DNA of 64,000 nucleotides. Origin: Paenibacillus mucilaginosus 3016 (GTDB lineage: Bacteria; Bacillota; Bacilli; Paenibacillales; NBRC-103111). Below the pieces are notes generated by a model, which had not been told where the DNA came from, did no database searches, and saw only the letters and a program-made list of their open reading frames with translations. The position numbers and the translations under genes are program-made. Where the stretch lies: the NCBI RefSeq assembly GCF_000250655.1, contig NC_016935.1, positions 5,474,001-5,538,000 of the forward strand, in the 5' to 3' direction. Positions within the stretch are counted from its first letter, which is position 1. Each line of letters opens with the position of its first letter. Below are positions 41,057 through 52,386 of the stretch, piece by piece.

Positions 41057-44000
41057 TTAGCCCTGCAGGTTGTTCAGTTCCTTCTCAATCTCTTCGAGCG
41101 AGTGCCCCTCCAGCTCCCGCAGAAGCCGTTCCACTTCGTCCTGGTCTTCCTCCTGTCCTGCAGGCGACGGCTGCTCCGGCGGCGAAGCCGGTGCTCCCTG
41201 CGTTTGCTCCTGTACCGGCGGCTGCACCGCCTGCGCTTCCGCATGGAGCTGCGGATTCCCGTTTTCCGCCGGAGCGGCGGCAAGGGCCTCGTTCACCTGC
41301 TTTACCAGGCCCGCGATCGTCGGCTCGTCGAACATGTTCTCCAGCTGCAGCTCGATATTGTAGTGGCTGCGCAGGCGGGAGAACAGCTGGATGGCGAGCA
41401 GCGAGTTGCCGCCGAGTCCGAAGAAGTCGTCGTCCGGGCCGATCGGGTGAATACCGAACAGCTCTCCCAGATCGCGGTCACTTCCTCCTCGACGGACCGG
41501 GGCACCGGACTGGACGGTGCGCTTCCCTGCTCAGGGGCGGCTGCGGTATCACCCGCTTCGGCCGAGGCCTGCAGCGCCGATGCCGCTGCAAGGCCCGGCA
41601 TCCGGTCTTCCGCGAGCTCCCTGCGTGCGGCCGCTGCGGCCTGTGCCGGCGGGCTCCCCAGCAGACCGGCGAGAGCTGCCGCCTGCTCGGCCGCCTCCCA
41701 CTCCCGGCGGTCGAGCCGGACGGCTGTCACGGCTAGTCCGCTGCGGAGATGCAGCCCTTCGGCCAAGGCGCCGAGCTGTGCCTCCGCACGGCGCGGGGAT
41801 TCCTCCTGCGCAGAGATCACGGCAGGCCGTTCGCTGACGCACAAGGTAAACGACGGGGCGTAGGCCTCAAGGAACGGCAGAAGCGACAGCAGCCCGGAGT
41901 ACGCTTCTTCGGCAGAGGCCGGCCCGATGACCAGGCCGGCCGCCGGGCCGAAGCGCGAAGCCGCCCGCCGTACGGCCTCGGCCAGCGCTTCCGGCGAGCC
42001 TGAAGCCGTGGGCTCCAGCGCCAGAGCCGCCCCCCTTGCAGCGAGCCGGGCAGCCGCATCTGCAGAATCTCCTGCTTCGGCAGCCGGTGCCGGCTCCGGG
42101 GTCTCCGCTGCTGCAGCAGCCTCGGGACCGTTCCCGATCCCCGGCAGCGCAGACTCCTCAAGCGGATAGTCCGCCGGTACCAGGAAGACGAACTGCCGGT
42201 ATCCCCGGTCCGCCAGGCGCTCGGCCAACTGAAGCTTGAGCGCGTCGGGCGCGCCTGTGAAGACGATGGCTCCCCCATCGGCTGCCGGATCGGCCACCGC
42301 GTCCATGCCCTCTGTGCGCACCTCTTCGAGTGCCGGCACGTACCGGTGCAGTCCGCGGTAGGCTGCTTCCGCTTCCGGCAGACCCTCCGCCAGAAGCTCA
42401 TCCGCCCAGCGCGATGCCATCCGGGCCGCAGCGGCGTCTTCTGTCGGCGCCTGTACGTCTAGGCGGCGGAATTCCGCTTCCGGCAGGCGCTCCGCCCAGT
42501 CGCGGGCGGCCGCAAGGACTGCGGCACGATCCGCTTCAGGGATCTCGGCCCCCGAAGCGTTCACCGCGCCCGCGGTCACAACACTCACGCGGGGGATGCC
42601 GGCTGGCGCCTGGCTGCGCAGCGCCTCGCCCAGCGCTTCCAGCCGCGCTGCATCCGGTGCGGTTCCCTCTGCGGCAAAGACGATCCGGGCAGGCAGGCCG
42701 CCGGTGTCCGCCGTATAGCGCTGCAGCACCTGCGCCGGTTCGGTCCCGTCAGTGGAGAACAGGGTCACCCCGCGCTTGCCGAGCGCATCCCCGATCAGCC
42801 GCACGAGCGTTCCCTGCGGGCTGCCCAGCAGCAGCCAGGAGCCGCCGGCAGCATCTGCGGCAGGTACCGGCACGTTCGGCGTACGCTTCCATACGCCGGC
42901 AAAGATTCGCCCTTCGGCCGGCACCTCAGCGGAAGGCTGCGCTGCAGCGGCCTGCGGCAGACCGGCCGCATGCCTATCGATCCAGTAGGAGCTGCGCTCA
43001 AAAGGATACGTCGGAAGCGGAATCCGCTGGGCTCTCGCTCCGCGGTGCAGCGCCTCCCAGTCGGGGGCGGCGCCTTCGATCCACAGGCGTCCCACCGCCT
43101 GCAGCAGCACGGCGCGGTCCCCTTGGCGGTCCTTCGGATGCCGGGTCAGCGGCACCGCGACAGGACTGCCGCCATCCTGTTCATGCTGCCACACAAGACC
43201 GGTCAGCACCTGTCCCGGCCCGACCTCCACGATGAGCAGATCCGGATCGGCCAGCAGCGTCTGCACACCGTCCGAGAAACGTACCGTTCCGCGGAGATGA
43301 CGCGCCCAATACTGCGGGTCCACGGCTTCCTCCGGCAGGATCGGCAACCCGGTCAGGTTCGAGAGGAACGGCTTGGAAGGCGGACGCCTCTGGGCAAGGG
43401 CCACTTCGTCAGCGAACGCTTCGAGCACCGGGTCCATCATCGCCGAGTGGAACGCATGGGACGTATGCAGCAGACGGCCTTCGATCCCTTCAGCCGCCAA
43501 CCTGTCCCGCAGGGCTTCGATCTCCTCCGCCGGTCCGGCGGCCACGGCCAGCCCCGGCGCATTCACGGCGGCCAGGGAGAGACTGCCGCTCATGCGCTCC
43601 AGCAGCTGTGCCTCGGGCAGCGGTACGGACAGCATCGCCCCGGCCGGCATGCTCTGCATAAGACGGCCCCGGACCGCTACGATCCGCAGCGCGTCCTCCA
43701 GTGAGAAGACGCCGGCGAGTGCGGCTGCGGTATATTCGCCGATGCTGTGCCCGAGCATGATCTCCGGCTCGAGACCCCAGGAGATGAGCAGCTTCGCCAG
43801 TGAATATTCCACGGCGAACAGGGCCGGCTGGGTGATGGAGGTCATCTGCAGCTTCAGTGCCGCCTCTTCCCCGCCCGATTCGGGATAGATCAGCGCCCGC
43901 AGATCCGTGCCGAGCTCGGGAAGAAGCAGCTCGGCGCACAGGTCCAGCGTCTCACGGAAGAGCGGCTCGCACGCATACAGCTCCTGAGCCATGCCGACAT

Positions 44001-45639
44001 ACTGTGAGCCCTGGCCCGGGAAGACGAAGGCGAGCTTCCTGCCCCCGGCCGCCCGTCCCCTCCAGAGCTTGCGGCTGTCCGGGCTCCGCAGAATATCGAG
44101 CGCTTCGGCCGCCGTGCGGGCTGCCAGCACCGCCCTGCGGCCGAACTCCCGGCGGCCAACCTGCAGCGTGTAAGCCGCATCCCGGAGATGGGTTCCGGGG
44201 TGGCTATCGAAATAAGTCCCCAGCTGCAGAATCGCCGTGTCCAATGCCGAGTCCGTATGAGCCGAGAGGATAAGCAGCTGATCTTCTTCCGGTTCTCTCC
44301 CCGCTTCCGCCTGGTCCTCTGCGGCTTCCGGCACCGGAGCTTCCTCCAGTACCACATGAGCGTTCGTCCCGCCCATTCCGAAGGAGCTGACTCCGGCGTG
44401 CCTCGGCGATCCGTCGGGCTGGCCCCAGTCGCGAAGCTCCGTGTTCACGAAGAACGGGCTGCCCGCAAAGTCAATGTTCGGATTCGCCTCCTCAAAGTGC
44501 AGGGTGGGCGGAATTTGCTTGTGGTACAGCGACAAGGCCGCTTTGATGAGACCTGCGACGCCGGATGCGGCGCCGAGGTGCCCCATGTTCGACTTGACCG
44601 AGCCGATCGCGCAGTAATTGCGGTCATCGGTAGCGGAACGGTAGACGCGGGTCAGCGCGGAGATCTCGATCGGGTCGCCGAGCGGCGTGCCCGTGCCGTG
44701 CGCCTCGATCATGCCGACGCTGCGCGGGTCCACTTCGGCCATCGCCATCGCATCGGCGATCACCTCCGCCTGCCCGTTCACGCTCGGCGCGGTGAAGCCT
44801 ACCTTATCCGCTCCGTCGTTGTTGATCGCGCTGCCCTTGATGACGGCATAGATCGTATCCCCGTCCTCGAGGGCATCCTCCAGCCTCTTCAGCACAACGA
44901 CCCCTACGCCGCTGCCGAAGATCGTGCCCTTCGCCTTCGCATCGAACGGACGGCAGTGCCCGTCCGGCGTAAGAATGCCGCCCTCCTGGTAGAGATAGCC
45001 GCTCTTCTGGGGCACGACCACCGAGACACCGCCTGCGAGCGCCATGTCGCACTCGCCGCCGAGCAGATTCTGCACCGCCATATGCACGGCCACCAGCGAC
45101 GTGGAGCAGGAGGTCTGGACGCTGACGCTCGGCCCCTTCAGGTTCATTTTGTAAGAGACCCGGGTCGCCAGGTAATCCTTCTCATTGCCGTGCCGCACGG
45201 TGAGCTCGCCTACCGACTCCACAAGCCCCGGCTGGGTGTACAGGTTGAACAGGTAGGAGCTTGTGAAGACGCCTGCAAAGACACCGATGCGTCCCCCGAA
45301 CTTCTCGGGCGCGTACCCTGCCAGCTCCAGCGCTTCCCAGCAGTTCTCAAGGAACAGCCGGTGCTGGGGGTCAAGAATCTCCGCTTCGCGCGGGGTGAAG
45401 CCGAAGAACGAAGCGTCGAACCGGTCGATGCCCTCGAGCACCGAGCCGGCCTTGACATAATTGCGGTGGCCGAGCTGGGAAGCAGGCACCCCACTCTCCA
45501 CCAGCTCCTCGTCGGAGAAAAAGGTAATGCTCTCCCTGCCCTCCTTCAGTGCCTTCCAATACGCATCGATTCCTGAGGCTCCCGGGAACCGGCAGTTCAT
45601 CCCCACGATTGCAATTTCCGATCCGTTCCTTGTATCCAC
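41057..45639 (-). pseudogene. Type I PKS module KS-AT-KR(inactive)-ACP with a frameshift in the ACP
   Basis: With one base restored this is a 1527-residue module. The ketosynthase (1-430) is intact: C178 in QTSCSTSL, EAHGTGTPLGDP, KSNMGHLGAASG. The acyltransferase (about 540-850) has GHSIGEY and HAFH, predicting malonyl-CoA. The region about 900-1370 has a ketoreductase layout but the NADPH motif is FTGAPDALK and the Ser/Tyr/Asn catalytic segment is missing, so the keto group should stay. The carrier reads IWE, then shifts frame at 41461-41466. One extra G gives WEELFGIHPIG and GLGGNSLLAIQ in the frame that ends at 41057. A Glu-rich C-terminal helix (about 30 residues) may dock to the next protein. 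Start GTG 45639. Confidence 0.85.
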
Positions 45640-45653
45640 AGGTGCACACTCTC

Positions 45654-48600
45654 CTACTTGGTTGGTTTCGGTTTGTTCTTCATCCGCTGCTCCCGCCGCT
45701 GCCGCAGGGAATCCTGCCGCATGGCGGCGCGCTCGCGGTGGGTTTGCGTCTGGAGCGCCGGCTCCTCTCCCCCGGTACTCAGGTGCTTGGCAAGTGCGGA
45801 CACCGTCGGATATTGGAACAGATCCACTACCGGGATGTCCCGGCCGAGTGTGTCGGTCAGCCGGCTCTTGACCTGCAGGAGCAGAAGCGAATGGCCGCCC
45901 AGGTCAAAAAAATTGTCGTCTCTGCCTACCCGCCCGGTGCCCAGCAGCTCCTTCCATACCGAGCTGATGACGGCCTCCAGCTCCGTTTCCGGTGCCGTGT
46001 AAGTGACGGACAGCGGTTCGGTGAAGGCGGCGGACGGATCGGGAAGCTTCCGGCGGTCGACCTTGCCGTTCGGGGTCAGCGGCATCCGCTCGAGCCTCAC
46101 GAAGGCGCCCGGTACCATAAAGCTCGGCAGCTTCTCCTTTGCGTAGGCCCGCAGCTGCTGCGCGTCCGGAAATCCCTCTGCGCCATCCTGCGGAGCAGGC
46201 ACGTAGTAGGCAGCCAGCCGCTTCTCCCCGCTTGGCGACGGTACGGCGAGTACGGCCGCTTCCCTGACCTGCGGATGCTTCATCAGAACCGACTGGATTT
46301 CGCCGAGCTCGACCCGCATGCCCCGGATTTTGATCTGGTCGTCGAGCCGGCCTGCAATGCTCAGCAGTCCGTCGGGGCGGTAGACCCCGAGATCTCCCGT
46401 ATAGTACACGATATCGTCCGGGCTGCCGGTCCATGGATTCACCGCAAACCGGCTTGCCCCTTCCGTCTCTCCCAAATAGCCGAGCGAGCGGAACGGCGTC
46501 CGGATGACGATCTCGCCGGGTTCGCCGATCCCGCAGAGCCCGCCGGCTGCGTTCACCACGAGCGCCTGCGTCTGCGGGAGTGGGCTGCCGACCGGCTGGA
46601 CCGAAGGCAGCTCTTCCGCAGACGGTACGACATGACAGCACTTCGCGAGCGTCGTCTCCGTCGGTCCGTACAGGTTGACAATCTGCGTCCCTTCGTGGAA
46701 GGCGGACCGCCATGCTTGGACGAGTGCCCCGGTCAGCGGCTCGCCGGCGAAGAAGACATAGCGCAGTTCGGCCAGACGGATGCCATGGGATTCGCCTGCC
46801 GACACGGTTTGGCCGCGAACTGGCAGCTGCCCCGGAACCTTCGGCATCGACCCGAGCCAGGATTGCGCCAGTGCAGGAACCGAATGCAGGAAGGTGATGC
46901 GCTCCTTGTCCATCCACGGCAGGATGCGGGAGGCGGACAGATCCGCTTCGTCTTCCGGCAGGCAGACGGCCGCCCCGCTGGTAAGCGGGAGGAAGACATC
47001 GCGAAGCACGACGTCAAAGGACCAGCCGGTGAGCTGTGCCCCCCGGTCACCCGGTCCGATCCCGAACCGCTCCCGCTGCCACACGAGGAAGTGGGACAAG
47101 CCCCGATGACGCCCGAGCACCCCTTTGGGAACGCCCGTCGTTCCCGACGTAAAGAAAATATAAGCCGGGTCGTCAGGTTCCGGTGACCCGTTTGCGCGGT
47201 GTCCCTGCGGGTACTCCCGGGTGCCGGCACTCTCCGCCTCTGCTGCGGGGAGCAATGAGCCGGTGCGCTCGTCGGCAAGCACAAGGTCTCCCCATGCCCC
47301 CCCGGTAAGCATCGCTTCATCCGCCTGTCTGCGGGGACCGACATAGAGCAGCCGCTTAGCCCCCGAGACGGCAAGCATGGCTTCCTGGCGCTCCCGGGGC
47401 AGGCTGCGGTCGACCGGCATGAGCACGCCGCCGGCGGCCAGAACGGCAAGCGCCCCGGCGATCAGTCCGGGCGACCTCGGCCCGGCCAGTGCGACCGCTT
47501 CTCCGCGGGCCAGCCCCCCCGCCATCAGCCGATCGGCCAGAGCGTTCACCGCTTCGTTCAGCTCCCGGTACGTAAGCATCCCGCCCCGGTGGACCACAGC
47601 CTCGCTGCCGGGGTAACGGCTGGCTGCCGTGTGGAACATCTGCGGCACAGACGGGTAGAACGGCTCTTCGAGCTTCGCCGCCGGCTGGGGCAGCAGGGCC
47701 GCCCCAGCTGAAGTAACGAGCGAGTAAGCCCCGGCCGCCCTCGTGCTGTCGGCCGCCAGCTGCTCCAGCAGCCCGGCATACTGACCTGCGAATTCCGTCA
47801 TGCGGGCCCCGCTGAAGAGCTCCTTCTGATAGACGAATTCGAGCTCCAATCCCTCCGCCCTCTCGTGAATGTAGAGCGTCAGGGCGAACTTGGATTCGGG
47901 CTCGCCGAGCTCCAGCGCCTCCACCTTCAGGCCGGGGAAGTCCGCCTCTTCCAGCGGTGTGTTCACATGATTGATCATGACATCAAAAATCGGGTTCCGG
48001 TTCAGACTGCGTTCGGGCTGAAGCAGCTCGACCAGCTTCTCGAACGGCATATCCTGATGGGCATAGGCATCCAGGCACACCTTACGGACACGCCGCAGCA
48101 GCTCAGTGAATGCCGGCCCGCCCGACAGGTCAACGCGCAGGGCCAGCGTCCCCACGAAGCAGCCGATGAGCCGCTCCGTTTCCGTGAGGGAGCGGCCGGC
48201 GACCGGCGTGCCGACGATGACATCCTCCTGCCGGCACAGCCTGCCGAGCAGAATGCTGAATGCCGAGAGGAGCACCATGAACAGCGTGGCGCCTTCCCTC
48301 CGGCCAAGCTCCTGCAGCTTCTGCATGGTGATGGCCGGTACCTTGACGGCGGTACGTCCGCCGTGGAAGGACATCCGCTGCGGACGGGGATGATCCGCGG
48401 GCAGCTCCAGCACCGGCAGCTCGCCGCCCAGCTGCCGCATCCAATAGGCGGTCAGCTCCTCCATCGCTCTGCCGGCCAGCTTCCCGTTCTGCCAAGCGGC
48501 ATAATCCGGGTACTGGACGGTCAGCTCCGGCAGATCAGCCGGCAGGCCCTGCACCGCGCAGCGGTACAGCTCGCCGAGCTCACGTACGATCACTCCAACC

Positions 48601-51600
48601 GACCAGCCATCGGAGACCATATGATGCATGGTGAGCAGCAGCACATGCTCTGCCGGAGAGGTCCGGAGCAGCACGGTACGCAGCAGCGGACCGCTGTGCA
48701 GGTCGAACGGACGCTTCGCTTCTTCCAGGGCGAGCCGTTCGACCTCCTTTTCCCGATCAGCTCCATCCAGCCCCTGCAGATCAATCAGTGCGAGCACTGG
48801 CTCGGCCTGCTCCAGAATATGCTGGACCGGCCTTCCGTCCTCCTCCCGGATCACGGTGCGCAGGGCTTCATGCCGCTGCACCAGACGCTGCAGGCAGCCC
48901 GCCAGCACTTGCGCATCCAGCGGTCCGCTCATCCGTACGGCGGAGTAGATGTGATACGCTGCGCTCCCCGGCTGCAGCCGGTCCAGGAACCAGAGACGCT
49001 GCTGGGCAAATGACAGCGGAAGGGCAGCCGTTCTTGGCATCCGCGGAATCTCATCCCCCAGGGTTGCCGCTGAACCGGAAGCTTCGTAGTGCGATCCATC
49101 CGTGAGGACCGAATCCAGGACAGCCGCCAGACCGGCTGCCGTCGGGTGCTCGAACAGGCTGCGCAGCGGAAGCCCGATCTTCATTTCACTCCTGATCCGC
49201 GAGAGGACTTGGGTTGCGAGAAGCGAATGGCCGCCAAGATCAAAGAAAGAATCATAAATGCCGACCCTCTGCACTTGGAGCACTTCTTCCCAGATCCGCA
49301 CCAAGACCTCTTCCGTCCTGCTCCGTGGAGCAGTATAAGAACGTCCCTGCAGGCCGCGGACCTCCGGTGCCGGCAGCGCCTTGCGGTCCACCTTGCCGTT
49401 AGGGGACAAGGGCAGCCGCTCAAGCACTACGAACGCCTGAGGTACCATGTACTGCGGAAGCCTGCGTCCCAGCGCTTCCCGCCACAATGCCGCCAGCTCT
49501 GCTCCAGCCACAACCTCTCCGGCAGGCACGACGTAGGCGGCGAGCTGCCGGTCGCCCGGCCGGTCCTCGCGGGCCATCACGAATGCGTCGCCAACCCCTT
49601 CGCACTCCCGCAGCGCCGCTTCAATCTCACCCGGCTCGATTCGATACCCCCGGATCTTCACCTGGTGGTCGATCCGGCCGAGGTACTCGACCGTCCCGTC
49701 CGGCAGGTACCTCGCCAGGTCACCGGTCCGGTACAGTACCGGCGTCCCCTCGTCCCCGTACGGATTCGCGACGAATTTCTCCGCCGTCATCCCGGCGTCG
49801 CCGATATAGCCGCCGCCCACCTGCACCCCGGCGATGCACAGCTCCCCCGGCGTTCCCGCCGGCACCATGCCGAGCTCGCCGTTCAGGATGTACAGGCGCG
49901 TGTTCGGCACCGGGCGCCCGATCGGCACCGGCCTGCCGGCCAGCGCCTTCCTATCCGTCAGCCGGCAGAAGACCGTCACGTCCGTGCACTCCGTCGGCCC
50001 GTACGTGTTCACATCCTCCGCCCGGCATGCCGGCGACCCGGTCCAGTCCGCCAGCTTATCGGCCGCGATCGGCTCCCCGCCGAGGAACACATGCCTTAAC
50101 GAAGCCAGCGCCTCATACCCATCCGGAGCCGTCTCCTCGAGCAGCGGATAGAACGCGCTTGGCGTTCCATTCAGCAGCGTGATGCCGTGCTCCTTCACGA
50201 GCCCGGTCACCTCCCGCGCATCATACGGCCCGGGCGGCAGCAGCACGAGCTGACCGCCGGTCATCAGCGGAGCGTAGATGTTCTTCTGCGTGAGATCGAA
50301 GCTCGGCGACGTGATCAGCAGCACCCGGTCCGCTTCCGTCATGCCGAACTCGCGGGTGTACCACTGCATCAGATTCGCGAACCCTTTGCGGTACACACCC
50401 GCTCCCTTCGGCATCCCGGTCGAGCCCGAGGTGAAGATCACATACATCAGATGGTCCGGCCCGGCAGCGTTCTTCGGATTCTCATCCGGATAGAGCTCAA
50501 TCCCCGCCTGCTCATCCAAGCAGATCACCGGGAGCTCCGGCTGCTTCGGCAGCCCGCCGGCCAGGGCCGACTTCGTCACGAGCGCCTTCAGTCCCGCTCT
50601 TCCGGTCATGTACGCGAGCCGCTCCTCCGGCAGCGCCGGGTCGAGCGGCACGTAGGCTCCGCCGGCCTTCAGCACAGCGAGCAGCCCGGCAGCCAGCTCG
50701 GGGCTTCGGTCCAGGCACACGCCGACCAGGGTGTCCGGCCCGACGCCGAGTGCCTGCAGCCGGTGGGCGAGCCGGTTCGCCATGCGGTTCAGCTCCCCAT
50801 AGGAGACGGTCTGCCCGTTATAGACGAGCGCCGTCCGTTCCGGCGAGCGGGCTGCCCATGCCTCGAACTGTTCATGAACGCCCAGCTCTGCAAGTTCGGC
50901 CTCCGTCCGGTTCCACTCCTCCGCCTGCTGACGGATCTCCGGCTCGGTCAGCATCGGCAGCCGGCCAATGCGCTCGTCCGGAGTCGCCGCCGCTCCTTCG
51001 AGCAGCTGGAGGAAATGTGCGGCCATCCTTCCTACCGCCTCTTCCGTGAACAAGTCCGTGCTGTATTCGAATAAACCGTTGAAGCCCTGCTCCGTCTCGG
51101 TCAGCTCCAGCAGCAGATCGAATTTCGCCGTTGTCCGCTCAAGAGGAACCAGCTCTGTTTGCATTCCTTCCAGCTCAACGGACGCAGGCTGGGGCTGCAG
51201 CACGAACATGGTCTGGAAGACCGGGGTAACCCCGAGATCACGGCCCGGCTGCACGACTTCCACCACTTTGTCAAATGGCACGTCCCCATGACTGTACGCC
51301 TCCACGGCCGCCGCCTTCACCTGCCGTAGAAGGCGGCGGAAGGACACCTTCCCGTCTACTTGGCTGCGGATCACTAGATTGTTGACGAAGAAACCGATCA
51401 GCCCTTCGATTTCCTCCGAATCCCGCCCGGCCGCCGGCGTGCCGACCAGAAGATCCTCCTGGCCCGAATACCGGTAGAGCCACGCCTTGTAAGCGGCGAG
51501 AAGGGTCATAAAACCCGTTGTCCCTTCCTGCCGGCCCAGCTCCTTCAGCTTCCGTCCCACCTCTTCACTTACCGTGAAGGAAAACGCCGCTCCCCCGTTT

Positions 51601-52322
51601 CCGGGCTTGGACGGCCTCGGCGCAGCAGTGTACAGCTGCAGCAGCGGCAGCTCGCCGGCCAGCTTCTCTTTCCAGTAGGCGAGCTGCTCTTCCAGCGTGC
51701 CGCCCTGCAGCCAGTCCTTCTGGTAGTGCGCGTAATCCGCATACTGGACCGGCAGCTCGGGCAGTTCGTCCGGCTCCCCCCGTACGAAGGCCCCATAGAG
51801 CTCAGACAACTCCCGGATAAGCACACCGGTGGACCAGCCGTCGGAGATGATATGATGCAGCGTTACCAGCAGCAGGTGCTCCTCCTCATCGAGGCGGAGC
51901 AGCCGGATGCGGAACAGGGGGCCGGAGCTCAGATCGAAGGCCGCCTGCGCTTCTTCTTGCGCCAATCGGAGCGCCCGGTTCCAGCGGATCTCCCCGGGAA
52001 TTCCGGTGAGATCCTCCACTGGAAGACTCCAGATCAGCCTCTCGCGGATCACCTGCTCGATGGTCCCATCCTTCTCCCGCAACGTGGTCCGCATGGTTTC
52101 ATGCCGGTCGATGATCCTCCGGAAGGCACGCTCCAGCGCTTCCTGCTTCATCTCCCCCCGAAGCCGAAGTGCAGCCGGGATATGATAGACGGAGGGGTCC
52201 TGGAGCAGCTGGTCGATGAGCCACAGACGCTGCTGGGCAAAGGAGGCGCCGAAGGCATACACAGCCCCCTCAAAGGCAGTGTCCGCGGCTTCGTCCGTCG
52301 TGTTCTGCGTCACGTAGTTCAT
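45654..52322 (-). CDS. NRPS bimodule C-A-T-C-A-T
   Basis: A 2222-residue protein. C1 (about 25-450) has HHIISDGWS and C2 (about 1085-1500) HHMVSDGWS, both complete. A1 shows FDLTQKN and YGPTECTDV, giving code DLKNFGTDVK by eye, the same as the A domain of the preceding protein. A2 shows FDVVLRD and YGPTETTLA, giving DVRHFALLAK. I can assign neither to a substrate. Both carrier domains have LGGHSLL. There is no epimerase domain. The C-terminus after T2 is a basic, Arg/Lys-rich helix of about 35 residues that may dock to the PKS. AAAGGAG lies upstream of the ATG at 52322; the PKS starts 14 bases after the stop. Confidence 0.94.
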   Translation of the reverse strand: MNYVTQNTTDEAADTAFEGAVYAFGASFAQQRLWLIDQLLQDPSVYHIPAALRLRGEMKQEALERAFRRIIDRHETMRTTLREKDGTIEQVIRERLIWSLPVEDLTGIPGEIRWNRALRLAQEEAQAAFDLSSGPLFRIRLLRLDEEEHLLLVTLHHIISDGWSTGVLIRELSELYGAFVRGEPDELPELPVQYADYAHYQKDWLQGGTLEEQLAYWKEKLAGELPLLQLYTAAPRPSKPGNGGAAFSFTVSEEVGRKLKELGRQEGTTGFMTLLAAYKAWLYRYSGQEDLLVGTPAAGRDSEEIEGLIGFFVNNLVIRSQVDGKVSFRRLLRQVKAAAVEAYSHGDVPFDKVVEVVQPGRDLGVTPVFQTMFVLQPQPASVELEGMQTELVPLERTTAKFDLLLELTETEQGFNGLFEYSTDLFTEEAVGRMAAHFLQLLEGAAATPDERIGRLPMLTEPEIRQQAEEWNRTEAELAELGVHEQFEAWAARSPERTALVYNGQTVSYGELNRMANRLAHRLQALGVGPDTLVGVCLDRSPELAAGLLAVLKAGGAYVPLDPALPEERLAYMTGRAGLKALVTKSALAGGLPKQPELPVICLDEQAGIELYPDENPKNAAGPDHLMYVIFTSGSTGMPKGAGVYRKGFANLMQWYTREFGMTEADRVLLITSPSFDLTQKNIYAPLMTGGQLVLLPPGPYDAREVTGLVKEHGITLLNGTPSAFYPLLEETAPDGYEALASLRHVFLGGEPIAADKLADWTGSPACRAEDVNTYGPTECTDVTVFCRLTDRKALAGRPVPIGRPVPNTRLYILNGELGMVPAGTPGELCIAGVQVGGGYIGDAGMTAEKFVANPYGDEGTPVLYRTGDLARYLPDGTVEYLGRIDHQVKIRGYRIEPGEIEAALRECEGVGDAFVMAREDRPGDRQLAAYVVPAGEVVAGAELAALWREALGRRLPQYMVPQAFVVLERLPLSPNGKVDRKALPAPEVRGLQGRSYTAPRSRTEEVLVRIWEEVLQVQRVGIYDSFFDLGGHSLLATQVLSRIRSEMKIGLPLRSLFEHPTAAGLAAVLDSVLTDGSHYEASGSAATLGDEIPRMPRTAALPLSFAQQRLWFLDRLQPGSAAYHIYSAVRMSGPLDAQVLAGCLQRLVQRHEALRTVIREEDGRPVQHILEQAEPVLALIDLQGLDGADREKEVERLALEEAKRPFDLHSGPLLRTVLLRTSPAEHVLLLTMHHMVSDGWSVGVIVRELGELYRCAVQGLPADLPELTVQYPDYAAWQNGKLAGRAMEELTAYWMRQLGGELPVLELPADHPRPQRMSFHGGRTAVKVPAITMQKLQELGRREGATLFMVLLSAFSILLGRLCRQEDVIVGTPVAGRSLTETERLIGCFVGTLALRVDLSGGPAFTELLRRVRKVCLDAYAHQDMPFEKLVELLQPERSLNRNPIFDVMINHVNTPLEEADFPGLKVEALELGEPESKFALTLYIHERAEGLELEFVYQKELFSGARMTEFAGQYAGLLEQLAADSTRAAGAYSLVTSAGAALLPQPAAKLEEPFYPSVPQMFHTAASRYPGSEAVVHRGGMLTYRELNEAVNALADRLMAGGLARGEAVALAGPRSPGLIAGALAVLAAGGVLMPVDRSLPRERQEAMLAVSGAKRLLYVGPRRQADEAMLTGGAWGDLVLADERTGSLLPAAEAESAGTREYPQGHRANGSPEPDDPAYIFFTSGTTGVPKGVLGRHRGLSHFLVWQRERFGIGPGDRGAQLTGWSFDVVLRDVFLPLTSGAAVCLPEDEADLSASRILPWMDKERITFLHSVPALAQSWLGSMPKVPGQLPVRGQTVSAGESHGIRLAELRYVFFAGEPLTGALVQAWRSAFHEGTQIVNLYGPTETTLAKCCHVVPSAEELPSVQPVGSPLPQTQALVVNAAGGLCGIGEPGEIVIRTPFRSLGYLGETEGASRFAVNPWTGSPDDIVYYTGDLGVYRPDGLLSIAGRLDDQIKIRGMRVELGEIQSVLMKHPQVREAAVLAVPSPSGEKRLAAYYVPAPQDGAEGFPDAQQLRAYAKEKLPSFMVPGAFVRLERMPLTPNGKVDRRKLPDPSAAFTEPLSVTYTAPETELEAVISSVWKELLGTGRVGRDDNFFDLGGHSLLLLQVKSRLTDTLGRDIPVVDLFQYPTVSALAKHLSTGGEEPALQTQTHRERAAMRQDSLRQRREQRMKNKPKPTK

Positions 52323-52386
52323 CTGGATACTCCTTTCTGGATGACACGATTACGATTATGTTTGGATGACATGAATTCAAGGGCCC

